Shown here piece by piece: positions 50,601 to 58,044 of a stretch of 64,000 bases of DNA (its first letter is position 1; each line of letters opens with the position of its first letter). The stretch is from contig OZ025217.1 in NCBI GenBank assembly GCA_964019055.1, forward strand, positions 3,542,501 through 3,606,500, written 5' to 3'. The position numbers and the translations under genes were made by a program. Source of the DNA: Anthopleura xanthogrammica (lineage: Eukaryota; Cnidaria; Anthozoa; Actiniaria; Actiniidae). The notes below the pieces were generated by a model that did no database searches, was not told the DNA's origin, and saw only the letters and a list, made by a program, of their open reading frames with translations.

Positions 50601-52202
50601 AGAGTTAAATGGCGTTACGTAAAGCATACGAAAATGGGAGACCGCTACATTGGACTTCAAATTGTCTCTAACAGCCAGTACGTTCGAAGACAACTGCAAG
50701 GACAAGAGATTCGATTCCGTATCGAGGTCGAGATGAAAGGTGGCAAAACTTTGGTGGTTAGTTACGGAATTATGTTGAAGCATAGCAGAAGAGGGAGATC
50801 TGCTGAGGGCCGTAACGTCATTCATAGTATTCCGCACAGACATTGGTTCCCAAACTACAAGCAGCACCGGCACGGTCTCTGTATGACGGGGTCCGGGGCG
50901 GTGGCCTGGGGAATGGTTTTGGGATACATGGAAAACTTGGCTCACAGAGACCCGCAGTCTGGCTATTCGTAAGTATTCAGTGTACAAAAATACGTTATAG
51001 ACCTCTTTGGGAATTATCTTTGGGTCGAAAGATACAGGAAAATAAATATGAAAGAAAATACAATTTTTCTCAATGCAGCTGCCAATTCTTATTTGGAAAC
51101 CAAGGGTAGTGTAGTGCTAGCGCAATTGCTTCTCACCTCTGGGGTCTCGGGTTCAATTCCTGGACTCGGCATCACATGCGAGTAGAGAGTTTGTTCTGAG
51201 ATTTCTCCCTTGACTAGAGGTTTTTTTTCCGCGGGTTCTCCTGTTTTCCTCCCTCCACAAAACCTAACACGCTAAATTCAAATTTGATTTGTGAGTTTAG
51301 CCGTGCCCTGACTTTGACCAGCCAAGAGATTGTGAACGTTTTAGGTCTTTCACAGATATACTTTTTCTCAAACTTTTACAAATTATATTTAGTCATACTG
51401 TTGAATACTTGACGTCACCTAAATTAGATAAATTATTTACTATCTTAGGCGGACATAAATTTGAATCTTCGAGTAAACGGCTACTGAGATCAGGGGGAAA
51501 ACGATGATACAATCGACTGTCTCTTAATTTGGTAAAGTGAACCCCCCGGATTTGCATGACCGTTACTTTGGCGCGCATTTACTATTTTAGGTGACTTCAC
51601 CTAAATAATTATCTAGTTAGATAAATTTATCCAGCTTTTCAACAGTGTGACTAAATGCACTCTATAACGATCACTTCACCTGACTAACACAGCTTATTGT
51701 ATCTATTTGTAGGAAGAACATTCTTGGGCTATTTCCGGGAACCTCTCCCGCTTCCAACACAACAACCAAGCACGCTCAAGCAGCCATAGAAAACCTCTTT
51801 GAAAAATTACAGAGCAGATGCTCCTTAGAAGATGAAGCCGCTCTAACTTCACCAGCCAAGATGAAGCGTATCGGCAAATGGCTTAATCATACAGCGTTCC
51901 AACTAGTCATCGAAAATGATTCAGTCAACAAGGAAAAAGCCACGGCCCGAGCAATTCAACTCCTACAAAAGAGAATACCTGTTATTATTAGCAAGGAAAG
52001 AGGTGACTCTTCGTACCATCATTACTCTGTGGCGACGAGATTAAGGCAGCGTTTTCATCGATACCGTGACTGTAAAATCACTTGTTCATCTTGGCGTACG
52101 TTAGTTGAGAACGAAGCGTACGTTCATCTTGGAATCGGAAAGTATGGGAATAAATGGGAAAACATTGATACACATTTTATGGCTGCAATTCTGAAAAAAT
52201 AA
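44696..52202 (+). CDS. Type II membrane protein with degenerate C39/papain-like peptidase domain, six exons
   Basis: Exons: 44,696-44,940; 48,478-48,755; 49,350-49,549; 49,719-49,860; 50,305-50,968; 51,713-52,202. All introns are GT-AG and phases agree, giving 672 residues and a stop. The first exon has an acidic cytoplasmic tail, basic RARKGPR, then a membrane segment at 56-78 with no cleavable signal peptide, so the rest should be lumenal or extracellular. Residues 242-289 are a strongly basic, Trp-rich helix-like stretch; 305-325 is an Asp-rich run. At 481-496 is CMTGSGAVAWGMVLGY, which resembles the catalytic-Cys helix of C39-like peptidases, but the usual Cys position is Ser485. HHYSV (612-616) could carry the papain-type His, and GIGKYGNKWENID (640-652) resembles the family's closing Gly/Trp motif. 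A pseudo-peptidase or altered hydrolase is inferred; the family call is tentative. Transcript ends are unknown. Confidence 0.75.
46978..47096. repeat. Long hairpin in intron 1 of the membrane-protein gene
   Basis: GATAAGTGATAGATAAAACA and following bases to TTTATGGGG are matched in reverse complement by CCCCATAAAGGTCTC through TGTTTTATCTCACTTATC. Arms are about 44 bp with a roughly 30 bp loop. The intron (44,941-48,477) otherwise shows AT-rich sequence with no further gene. Confidence 0.8.
47655..48200. repeat. Two copies of a ~70 bp segment in intron 1
   Basis: ATTTGCAAC...CAAGCTAAAACACAG...GAAATAGACCTTTCCCAAGATA at about 47,665-47,730 recurs at about 48,126-48,187 with a few changes. This is an interspersed or locally duplicated repeat with no coding support. 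Confidence 0.65.
48775..48930. repeat. CCAT-rich microsatellite in intron 2
   Basis: Degenerate CCATCCAT/CATCTTCC units begin about 20 bp after the donor of exon 2. The exon frame runs on into this low-complexity tract, but the GTATTA donor at 48,756 and the conserved phase argue that it is intronic. Confidence 0.75.
48983..49267. mobile_element. MITE-like foldback with ~100 bp inverted arms, intron 2
   Basis: CCATGAATAATTCAAG through CCAATCACAACAAAC is matched in reverse complement by GTTTGTTGTGATTGG through CTTGAAGTGTTCATGG. Arms contain CCAATCAGC and ATCAAACATTT. The right end is about 80 bp upstream of exon 3. It has no coding capacity and is probably a non-autonomous DNA transposon. Confidence 0.85.
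49615..49695 (+). mobile_element. SINE-like 3' fragment in intron 3
   Basis: TTTTCTCTGGGTTTCTGG and TTTTCCTTCCTCCACAAATA match the body of the fuller SINE-like copies at 51,095 and 57,410. The tRNA-like head is missing, so this is a truncated copy. Confidence 0.5.
49976..50040. repeat. Imperfect palindrome in intron 4
   Basis: AGTGCATCGTGGGACTGTTT and AGTCCCACAGCGCACT are inverted copies around GGGGACGAAATAGTCGCCC. This is a compact foldback of about 60 bp. Confidence 0.65.
50195..50285. repeat. Fragment of the GGCCGCCGTAT repeat family, intron 4
   Basis: GCCCCCTGGACGCCCCATAATG followed by GATTCAAGATGGCCGCCGTA matches the right half of the foldback at 61,856-62,277 in sequence and order. 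It ends about 20 bp before exon 5. Confidence 0.65.
51095..51290 (+). mobile_element. tRNA-derived SINE-like element, intron 5
   Basis: GGTAGTGTAGTGCTAGCGCA resembles a tRNA A-box region and GGTTCAATTCC matches a Pol III B box. It is followed by GACTCGGCATCACATG and a TTCTCCTGTTTTCCTCCC body. The head-plus-body layout is that of a tRNA-derived SINE. Related copies lie on the minus strand near 55,560 and 57,410. Confidence 0.7.
51387..51656. mobile_element. MITE-like element with 19 bp terminal inverted repeats, intron 5
   Basis: ATTTAGTCATACTGTTGAA at the left and TTCAACAGTGTGACTAAAT at the right are inverted copies with one mismatch. GTCACCTAAAT and related inverted pieces lie inside. About 270 bp, non-coding. 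Confidence 0.75.
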
Positions 52203-54253
52203 GTTGCAATAGTGGTGAAGTATAATCTGGTAAGATCGAGCATTTGCCATTAGAACGAGAAAGGCATATGGATTCATATGAATACCTTGCTAATTCTCAT
52301 GGAATAGTTTACTTTGCTATTCTCAACCATTTGAGGCACTATTCCTTTCGAAAAACTGCTCAACATTGACTTAATTTTTGAGCATCCACATTTTCAAAAT
52401 GCACAGAGAATGTACAGAAAGCTGAGAAATTTCTCTGAGTAATATTTTATGACTAAGAAAAGACTTATTACAACTTGCTTTGAGCTCTGTCAAGTAGTAC
52501 AACCTGACTGTTGTCAACCATAACTCCTCGTTACCGAAGCCCGCATTCTTTTTCTGGTCTTTCCCGCTAAGAAACGAAAGTCTTTGCCGGGGCGAACTAA
52601 CCCAAGAATTCATCAAGCTGTTTTTGTTTTTCATTGTTTAGGTTTCATATTCCTTTTTGTTTTATCCAACTATAAGACTGTGGTAACTGTTAATGTAATT
52701 TGGGGCATATTCTTAGTTCCTACCTACCCGGAATGAAACCAAGCAAAAAGACTTGGGGGCTTTGAAACGAGAATGTGTCGATATTTAGTAAAAATCTTTG
52801 CGTCTTCCGAGACTTTAGAAATCTTGTACTCATTGTACATAACAGTTACAGAATCCATTGTGAGTTACAATGCGCGAGAAAATGTTGGCAAACAGCAAAG
52901 TCACAGCAAGACACATCTTTAACCACATCTTCCGAAACCTTGTTCAAACAGCGCGCGTTCGGTATGGTTTCCGGCCAAAAAACCAAGGCAATGTCGCGGT
53001 GCCCAGTTGGCTGGTTAAAAAAAAAACCACCTAAAACCCGCAAAAAGTTCTTCATGAATACAGTTATAATGGCGGAAGCCATAAATTCTGATCAAAATTT
53101 CTGACCATATTTAGTGTGGACGATGATTGGTCAAGCTATATGGGTATACGTCATTTGGTGTTACCCGTAAGCCAATCATAGGCTTCGCTTGTCTGACCAA
53201 ATATGGTGGGAAGCATTTTGAATATTTTGAAATCCTGGTAACAAGTGGTTAACTCTCCCAAATTATTACACTGGAGTAAAAGGGGGATACCTTCTTTTTG
53301 GAAAAGAAAACTTGAGACTTATCAAGGAAAGATGGTTTTGGCCGATTGGTAAAACTAGGGTATTCTCTTTACCGAACAGCGCATTTTCGTGTGTATATTT
53401 TTATGTCACTCATTGTATTCAATACACAAGTAATAAAAACAATCTTTAAACATTGAAAAAATGAATCGTAGGGCGTAGTGAGGAAGAAGGATCTGGGGGG
53501 GGGGGGGGGGGCGTCTAGAATAAAAAACTAATCACCAAAAAAATGGGGGGGCACGTGCCCGCTCCCCTCCCTACGGCAGTGGCATTGACAACATCCATCA
53601 AACAAAAAAAGACTCGATCCAAAAATTTTAGGGGGGGGGGGGGGGGTGATCCACTCGCTACTCCACTGAGAGAGCGTATAGAGGAACAGGGATTTAAATA
53701 TCGTCCCTGATCCCTAATTTTTTCAGCCTTTTTTCCCTCCACAACGAAATACTTTTAATAAAATGTTAGTTAGATTGGAAAATAAGGATTTTCTCCGCCC
53801 TTCTGCCTATATTTTTTGTTTCTCCCTGGCTCCTCTCTGATCCGTTCCTCTCTGGATCCGCTTCAAAAACAACAACATCACATGCAAAATTTGGTGAGGA
53901 CGGTTATACACATCCACGTACTAAATCAGGAGAACAACTAAGAATTACGGTGCATGTTTAGTATCAAACCACGTAGGTTTTAAATGTCAAACAGATTTGA
54001 CCTCCAAGAGTCATGAAAGAGATATCTCGGTTGCTGCTGAACGATGGAGGTCATCATCGTCAGTCCAAGTAATGTTTAGGCCCGACCGGTTCCGGTTTAA
54101 ATATAAGTCCAGTCCAGATTCTAAACTTTAATAGAATAAGTTTAGCTAGATTCATCTCGAATTCATTACTATATTTCATGTTGGAAAAAGGAAAGTCAAA
54201 ATTTGATTCAAGTTCACCGAACCGAACTGTTTGTCAGAGGAATCGAACGAAAT
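52203..54253. other. Intergenic spacer with poly-G tracts
   Basis: I see no supported exon. Two G homopolymers, at about 53,497-53,511 and 53,631-53,646, flank a low-complexity stretch. A weak foldback lies at about 53,105-53,215, with ACCATATTT at one end and AAATATGGT at the other. Confidence 0.5.
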
Positions 54254-54874
54254 ATGTCTGGCAATGGCTTCAGAGTCTTACAAGACCCCCAAGAAATATT
54301 TCAAGCAAGAAAGCTATTGTATAAAGTCTATATCGAGGAATTCAAATGGAAATTCATGCCTGATAACCCGAGTGGAATTCATGTACAACAACTGGCAAGC
54401 GGTGAAAAGATGCTTTGTGATCACTTTGACGACCAAGCGGTATGGATAGGCACGTTTAAAGGCCAAGAACTCGCTGCAGTGTCGAGAATACTAACCCGAG
54501 ATAATAAGTTTGGTAAACTTGATGTGGAGTTGTACGAGTCGTGTGAGAAGCTTTCGACCCTGATAAAAATGAAAGAGCCATGTATTGAAATTCAAAGGGT
54601 TGCCATCTTGAAGCAATACAAAGAGGAAAGTAATTTTCTCGACGAAATTCTATCCTTCAACCTGAGTTTTGCCAAAACTAGAAGATCAAACATCATTGCA
54701 GCGACAAGTTCGAAAGACGGCCATCATTCTCTGGAGAAGTTTGGTTTCGAATGTCTTGACAAGAACTTTTTTTATGGCGAAGAAAATGAGCTACCAGTTT
54801 CGGTTTACTGTTTCTCCTTTCACAAGATTGACGACGCCATTAAGAAAATGAAAGATCTTGGAATACAGTGTTAA
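54254..54874 (+). CDS. GNAT / acyl-homoserine-lactone-synthase-like acyltransferase, copy A (intronless)
   Basis: A single uninterrupted frame of 206 residues from the first ATG (MSGNGFRVL); the frame stays open 5' only through a TTG codon. The layout resembles the LuxI/FeeM-like branch of the GNAT fold: an N-terminal helix with RKLLYKVYIEEFKWKF, then DHFDDQAVWIGTFKGQELAA and VSRIL as the first core strands, then EIQRVAI as the acyl-CoA-binding strand. The usual R/Q-x-x-G-x-G/A loop after that strand is not evident here (KQYKEESNF), unlike copy B, so cofactor binding may be altered. Substrate unknown. The gene lacks introns while neighbours have five each; transfer from a bacterium or retroposition are both possible. 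Copy B lies about 1.7 kb downstream on the same strand. Confidence 0.75.
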   Translation: MSGNGFRVLQDPQEIFQARKLLYKVYIEEFKWKFMPDNPSGIHVQQLASGEKMLCDHFDDQAVWIGTFKGQELAAVSRILTRDNKFGKLDVELYESCEKLSTLIKMKEPCIEIQRVAILKQYKEESNFLDEILSFNLSFAKTRRSNIIAATSSKDGHHSLEKFGFECLDKNFFYGEENELPVSVYCFSFHKIDDAIKKMKDLGIQC

Positions 54875-54930
54875 AACGACCATACAGTTGAAAGTGACTA
54901 GTAGCCTAGGGTGCAGATGGTTCTAAGTTG
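54862..54930 (+). repeat. Duplicated 3' end and flank of acyltransferase copy A
   Basis: The final codons and about 55 bp after the stop (CATACAGTTGAAAGTGACTA, then GTAGCCTAGGGTGCAGATGG) recur at 56,604-56,672 after copy B with one or two changes. The duplication unit therefore included non-coding 3' flank. Confidence 0.85.
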
Positions 54931-55550
54931 AGAAATAGAACGTGAGTTGAAAAGTGATGACCAGATGGAACTGTTTTTTTAAAAACCTGTTGACACTAAT
55001 ATTTTTGTAATTGTAAGAAAAGGATCGGACTGAATGTTGTCTTGTTGGAAAGAAACGTTGCGTGACGACGTGACCATAAGATCGTCTGCGCACTTTATTC
55101 TGTACTTTCGAGGTACTACGGCGATCTTCACCAAATGCACTGTTAACCAGCAGACGATCAATAGACGATTTGCGCGATCACCTGACGGCAGCCCTATAAT
55201 ATTGGATGGCTGGACGTGAGAAAGAAGTATTCAATATGGCCGCCTAATCATGCAAAACCTCTATATGATCTTTGCACTAATTCCTTTCTGGGGGTCAAGA
55301 CAGAAGAGTTTTCTTTACCTGCGATTTAAAAACATTTCTCATGTAAATGATGATCTTCATTGTTTTGCCCCTCAGATTGACATCACATGCAAGGAATCAT
55401 TCACCTGAAAAACTGTGGTCATCTTGCTGACCAGTCTGCGTGAGGCTTAAGGGGAGGGGAGGGGGGGTGGGGAGTGGGCTAAACAGTCCTAGCCGTAGGG
55501 AGAGTAAAATACTTGGGAGGGACAGGATACAAACCTACCAGCTCTTTGAC
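54931..55550. other. Spacer between the two acyltransferase copies
   Basis: No exon supported. ATTCAATATGGCCGCC and TTGTTTTGCCCCTCAGATTG (about 55,228 and 55,360) resemble pieces of the GGCCGCCGTAT foldback family. A G-rich run lies at about 55,451-55,475. Confidence 0.45.
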
Positions 55551-55554
55551 TGTT

Positions 55555-55765
55555 ATAACTCAGCGTAGGACATTGCAATCACGAATGCAGCCTTAAGGTC
55601 CATGCTAGGTGTAAGCCCAAAGATCGACATGGAATTTAGTATTCTGAGTTGATTTTTAAGGAAAACCGGAGAACCCAGAAAATCTAGGAGGCACCGAGCC
55701 CAGCGGCACCCGACCCGGGTCGCATTGGTGAGACGCGTCACATTAGCAGCGCATACGTGCTCTTG
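55555..55765 (-). mobile_element. SINE-like element on the minus strand
   Basis: Read on the minus strand, GGGCTCGGTGCCTCCTAG precedes TTTTCTGGGTTCTCCGGTTT, the same body order as the copies at 51,095 (+) and 57,410 (-). The 5' head is too diverged to assign A and B boxes. Confidence 0.5.
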
Positions 55766-55989
55766 ATCTTGATGCCATAACTCCGGCCAAGGTTGGCTAC
55801 TATATGCATGTCTTTATCGTGTTTGACTTTTTGTTATAAATTATGCCAACAATGTGAACTTCATGACCTGTAACACGCGCCATGTGCGTCATTTGCATTT
55901 TTCTGGGGTTTTTCCCCCTTCTAACCTAGACATCGCTTGCAGTTTGTCACGACTCGAAAAGAGAACGAGAACAACGGGTGCTGGTAACA

Positions 55990-56616
55990 ATGATATGGGG
56001 TTTTGCCGGTTTTAGAGTTCTAAGAAACTCACGTGAGATTGACGCAGCGAAAAAACTATTGTACAAAGTGTTCATCGAGGAATGTAACTGGAAATTCAAG
56101 CCTGATAACCCGAGTGGAATGCATGTACAACAACTGGCAAGCGGTAAAAAGATGCTTTGTGATCACTTTGACGACCAAGCGGTATGGATAGGCACGTTCA
56201 AAGGCCAAGAACTCGCTGGAGTGTCGAGAATACTAACCCGAGAAAATAGGTTCAGTAAACTTGAAGTGGAGTTGTACGAGTCGAGAGAGAAACTTCCGAC
56301 TCCCTTCAATCTGAAAGAGCCATGTATACAAATTCAAAGGATTGCCGTTTCACAGCAACACAGAGGAAAGCGTGCTTTTTTCCCAGAAAGTATACTATTT
56401 GGTATGGGTTTTGCTAAAACAAGAAGCTCCAGTGTCGTGGTTATTTCTAATTTGAAATATGTTGACACATTTTTTAAGGGCTTTGGATTCGAATGTCTTG
56501 ACGAGATCAATTTTAATGACCAAGAAAACGAGCTACCATATTTGGTTTATAAGTTGTCCTTTCACAAGATTGAAGACGCCATTAAGAAAATAAAGGATCT
56601 AGGAATACAGTGTTAA
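55990..56616 (+). CDS. GNAT / acyl-homoserine-lactone-synthase-like acyltransferase, copy B (intronless)
   Basis: A single frame of 208 residues from ATG at 55,990; the frame is open 12 bp further 5' only from a GTG. It aligns with copy A along the whole length: KKLLYKVFIEECNWKF, DHFDDQAVWIGTFKGQELAG, QIQRIAV, then SQQHRGKRAF, which fits the GNAT Q-x-x-R/G-x-G/A acyl-CoA pyrophosphate loop better than copy A does. The C-termini again match in FGFECLDE and IKDLGIQC. Copy B is therefore the better candidate for an active acyltransferase. The middle third is nearly identical to copy A at the DNA level while the last third is clearly diverged. Function and substrate are not recognised beyond the superfamily. 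Confidence 0.75.
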   Translation: MIWGFAGFRVLRNSREIDAAKKLLYKVFIEECNWKFKPDNPSGMHVQQLASGKKMLCDHFDDQAVWIGTFKGQELAGVSRILTRENRFSKLEVELYESREKLPTPFNLKEPCIQIQRIAVSQQHRGKRAFFPESILFGMGFAKTRSSSVVVISNLKYVDTFFKGFGFECLDEINFNDQENELPYLVYKLSFHKIEDAIKKIKDLGIQC

Positions 56617-56672
56617 AACTACCATACAGTTGAAAGTGACTAGTAGCCTAGGGTGCAGATGGTTCTAAGTTA

Positions 56673-56935
56673 AATTATTTTAAATGACATTTAAATATTA
56701 TATTTCAAATCTACTTAACTACACATATATATATACATGAATTTTATGAACTTGATACTTTTATAAATTGACTCAATTAAACATTATATCTAAATATACT
56801 CTAATTATAAATTAATTAGTAATTATGTACACTTGTAATGTAAATATACTTATATTTTATAACATTTTGTAAAGCGCTATTGATCTACTATTGTTAAATA
56901 GCGCTATATAAACGCTATATAAGTTGCAACCCCCC
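56673..56935 (+). repeat. AT-rich stretch ending in a retroelement-like 3' tail
   Basis: Very AT-rich DNA (56,680-56,865) runs into TTTTGTAAAGCGCTATTG and AGCGCTATATAAACGCTATA. The TGTAAAGCGC...GCGCTATATAA pattern is common at 3' ends of invertebrate LINE/SINE elements. No reverse transcriptase frame is present. Confidence 0.5.
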
Positions 56936-57405
56936 ATGAGAAATCCATTAGCTGATTGACATCATACAACCCTTTGTTAAACTAGCTTTGCTTAATGCGA
57001 TGTCCCTGTGTATTATGTATAGTATTTACAGGGAACGCGGAGCGTAAGCTGAGCGGCATTACATTTTCTAACCAATCACATCCCGTTACGATTTTTTATG
57101 GCCAGCCCTGTGTTCAAGCACTTCTTTCTACCTGAAAACTATTGACAATTGAATCCAAAACATCTTAAGTCTCAGAAAAGTCCAAAACTCTTAATCAGAT
57201 AGATATTTCATCTGTTATTTATCTAAAAACCACTCGAGAAATGATTTTCAAAACAAAGAGTGAAGGGCCGAAGCTTTTGATCAACTATGCTTTGCGCGAT
57301 TAGTTGTTCGCTCAGCTGGCTTGCATGACTAGCAGAGCAGAAAAAAGCCGATGTTTTGAAAAACGAAAGGTAATAATGGTTTTAACAGTGATTCCACAGA
57401 CTGGC
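56936..57405. other. Intergenic, nothing supported
   Basis: No exon, RNA gene or clear repeat seen. It contains GCGGAGCGTAAGCTGAGCGG and ordinary unique-looking sequence. Confidence 0.4.
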
Positions 57406-57409
57406 TCTC

Positions 57410-57606
57410 CTTCCATCGAACTCCAATTGGAATTCAGAAGTTGACATTTGCGGAGGGAGAACAACCGGAGGACCCGGAGAAAAACCCTCCGAATAAAAGG
57501 AGAGAGCCAACAAGCAACTCTACTCACATAAGACACCGAGTCTGGTAATCAGTAAGAGGCGAGCGCTCTCTCCGCTTTACACCATCTGTGCGGGCTACCT
57601 ATAAAT
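57410..57606 (-). mobile_element. tRNA-derived SINE-like element on the minus strand
   Basis: On the minus strand it reads GGTAGCCCGCACAGATGGTG, GAGCGCTCGCCTCTTAC, GACTCGGTGTCTTATGTGAG, then a TTCTCCGGGTCCTCCGG body. The order matches the SINE-like copy at 51,095. Diverged Pol III boxes are likely. Confidence 0.6.
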
Positions 57607-58044
57607 GTATAATAATAATTAAAAATAAATTCTATTTTCAGTAAACAAAACAAAAAATTAAACAAAAAGTATAGTCGTGGGGTTGGGAGAGACCTTATAA
57701 CTCTACTCACGTGATATGTACTCAAAGTATGGAAATTGAATCCACACACACCATGTGAAATGTGAAACAAAGCACTTGAAACTTGTGCAATACAAACTTG
57801 TGCAAACCAATTGTCTACACAGGGCTAGTACTACACTTTTGTTTACAGTAACCTGCTAACTGAATAACATTTTTGACAGCTTTTTTTGACAATTCATTAA
57901 TTATTGACAAAATTCGCCTGAGATGATAATTTTTCAAGGATGGCTTGGAAAATAACAGGTACTTAAAAGCAGACTTTGCTGTGTAAACAAACCATTCTGC
58001 AAGGGGCGAGCGAGAGCGTAGGACAGTTGAAAACAGCTGAAGAC
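57607..58044. other. Upstream region of the Hint gene
   Basis: AT-rich at 57,607-57,690 and otherwise featureless. No core-promoter motif that I can support. The GC-richer GGGGCGAGCGAGAGCGTAGG lies about 45 bp before the ATG and could be near the transcription start. Confidence 0.35.

Noticed and set aside
50589..50987. Minus-strand frame of 132 codons over exon 5
   Set aside because: It is the antisense shadow of the exon coding the C39-like region, with no family resemblance of its own.
51097..51170. Functional tRNA gene
   Set aside because: A and B box-like motifs are present, but no complete cloverleaf is apparent and the sequence continues into the shared SINE body.
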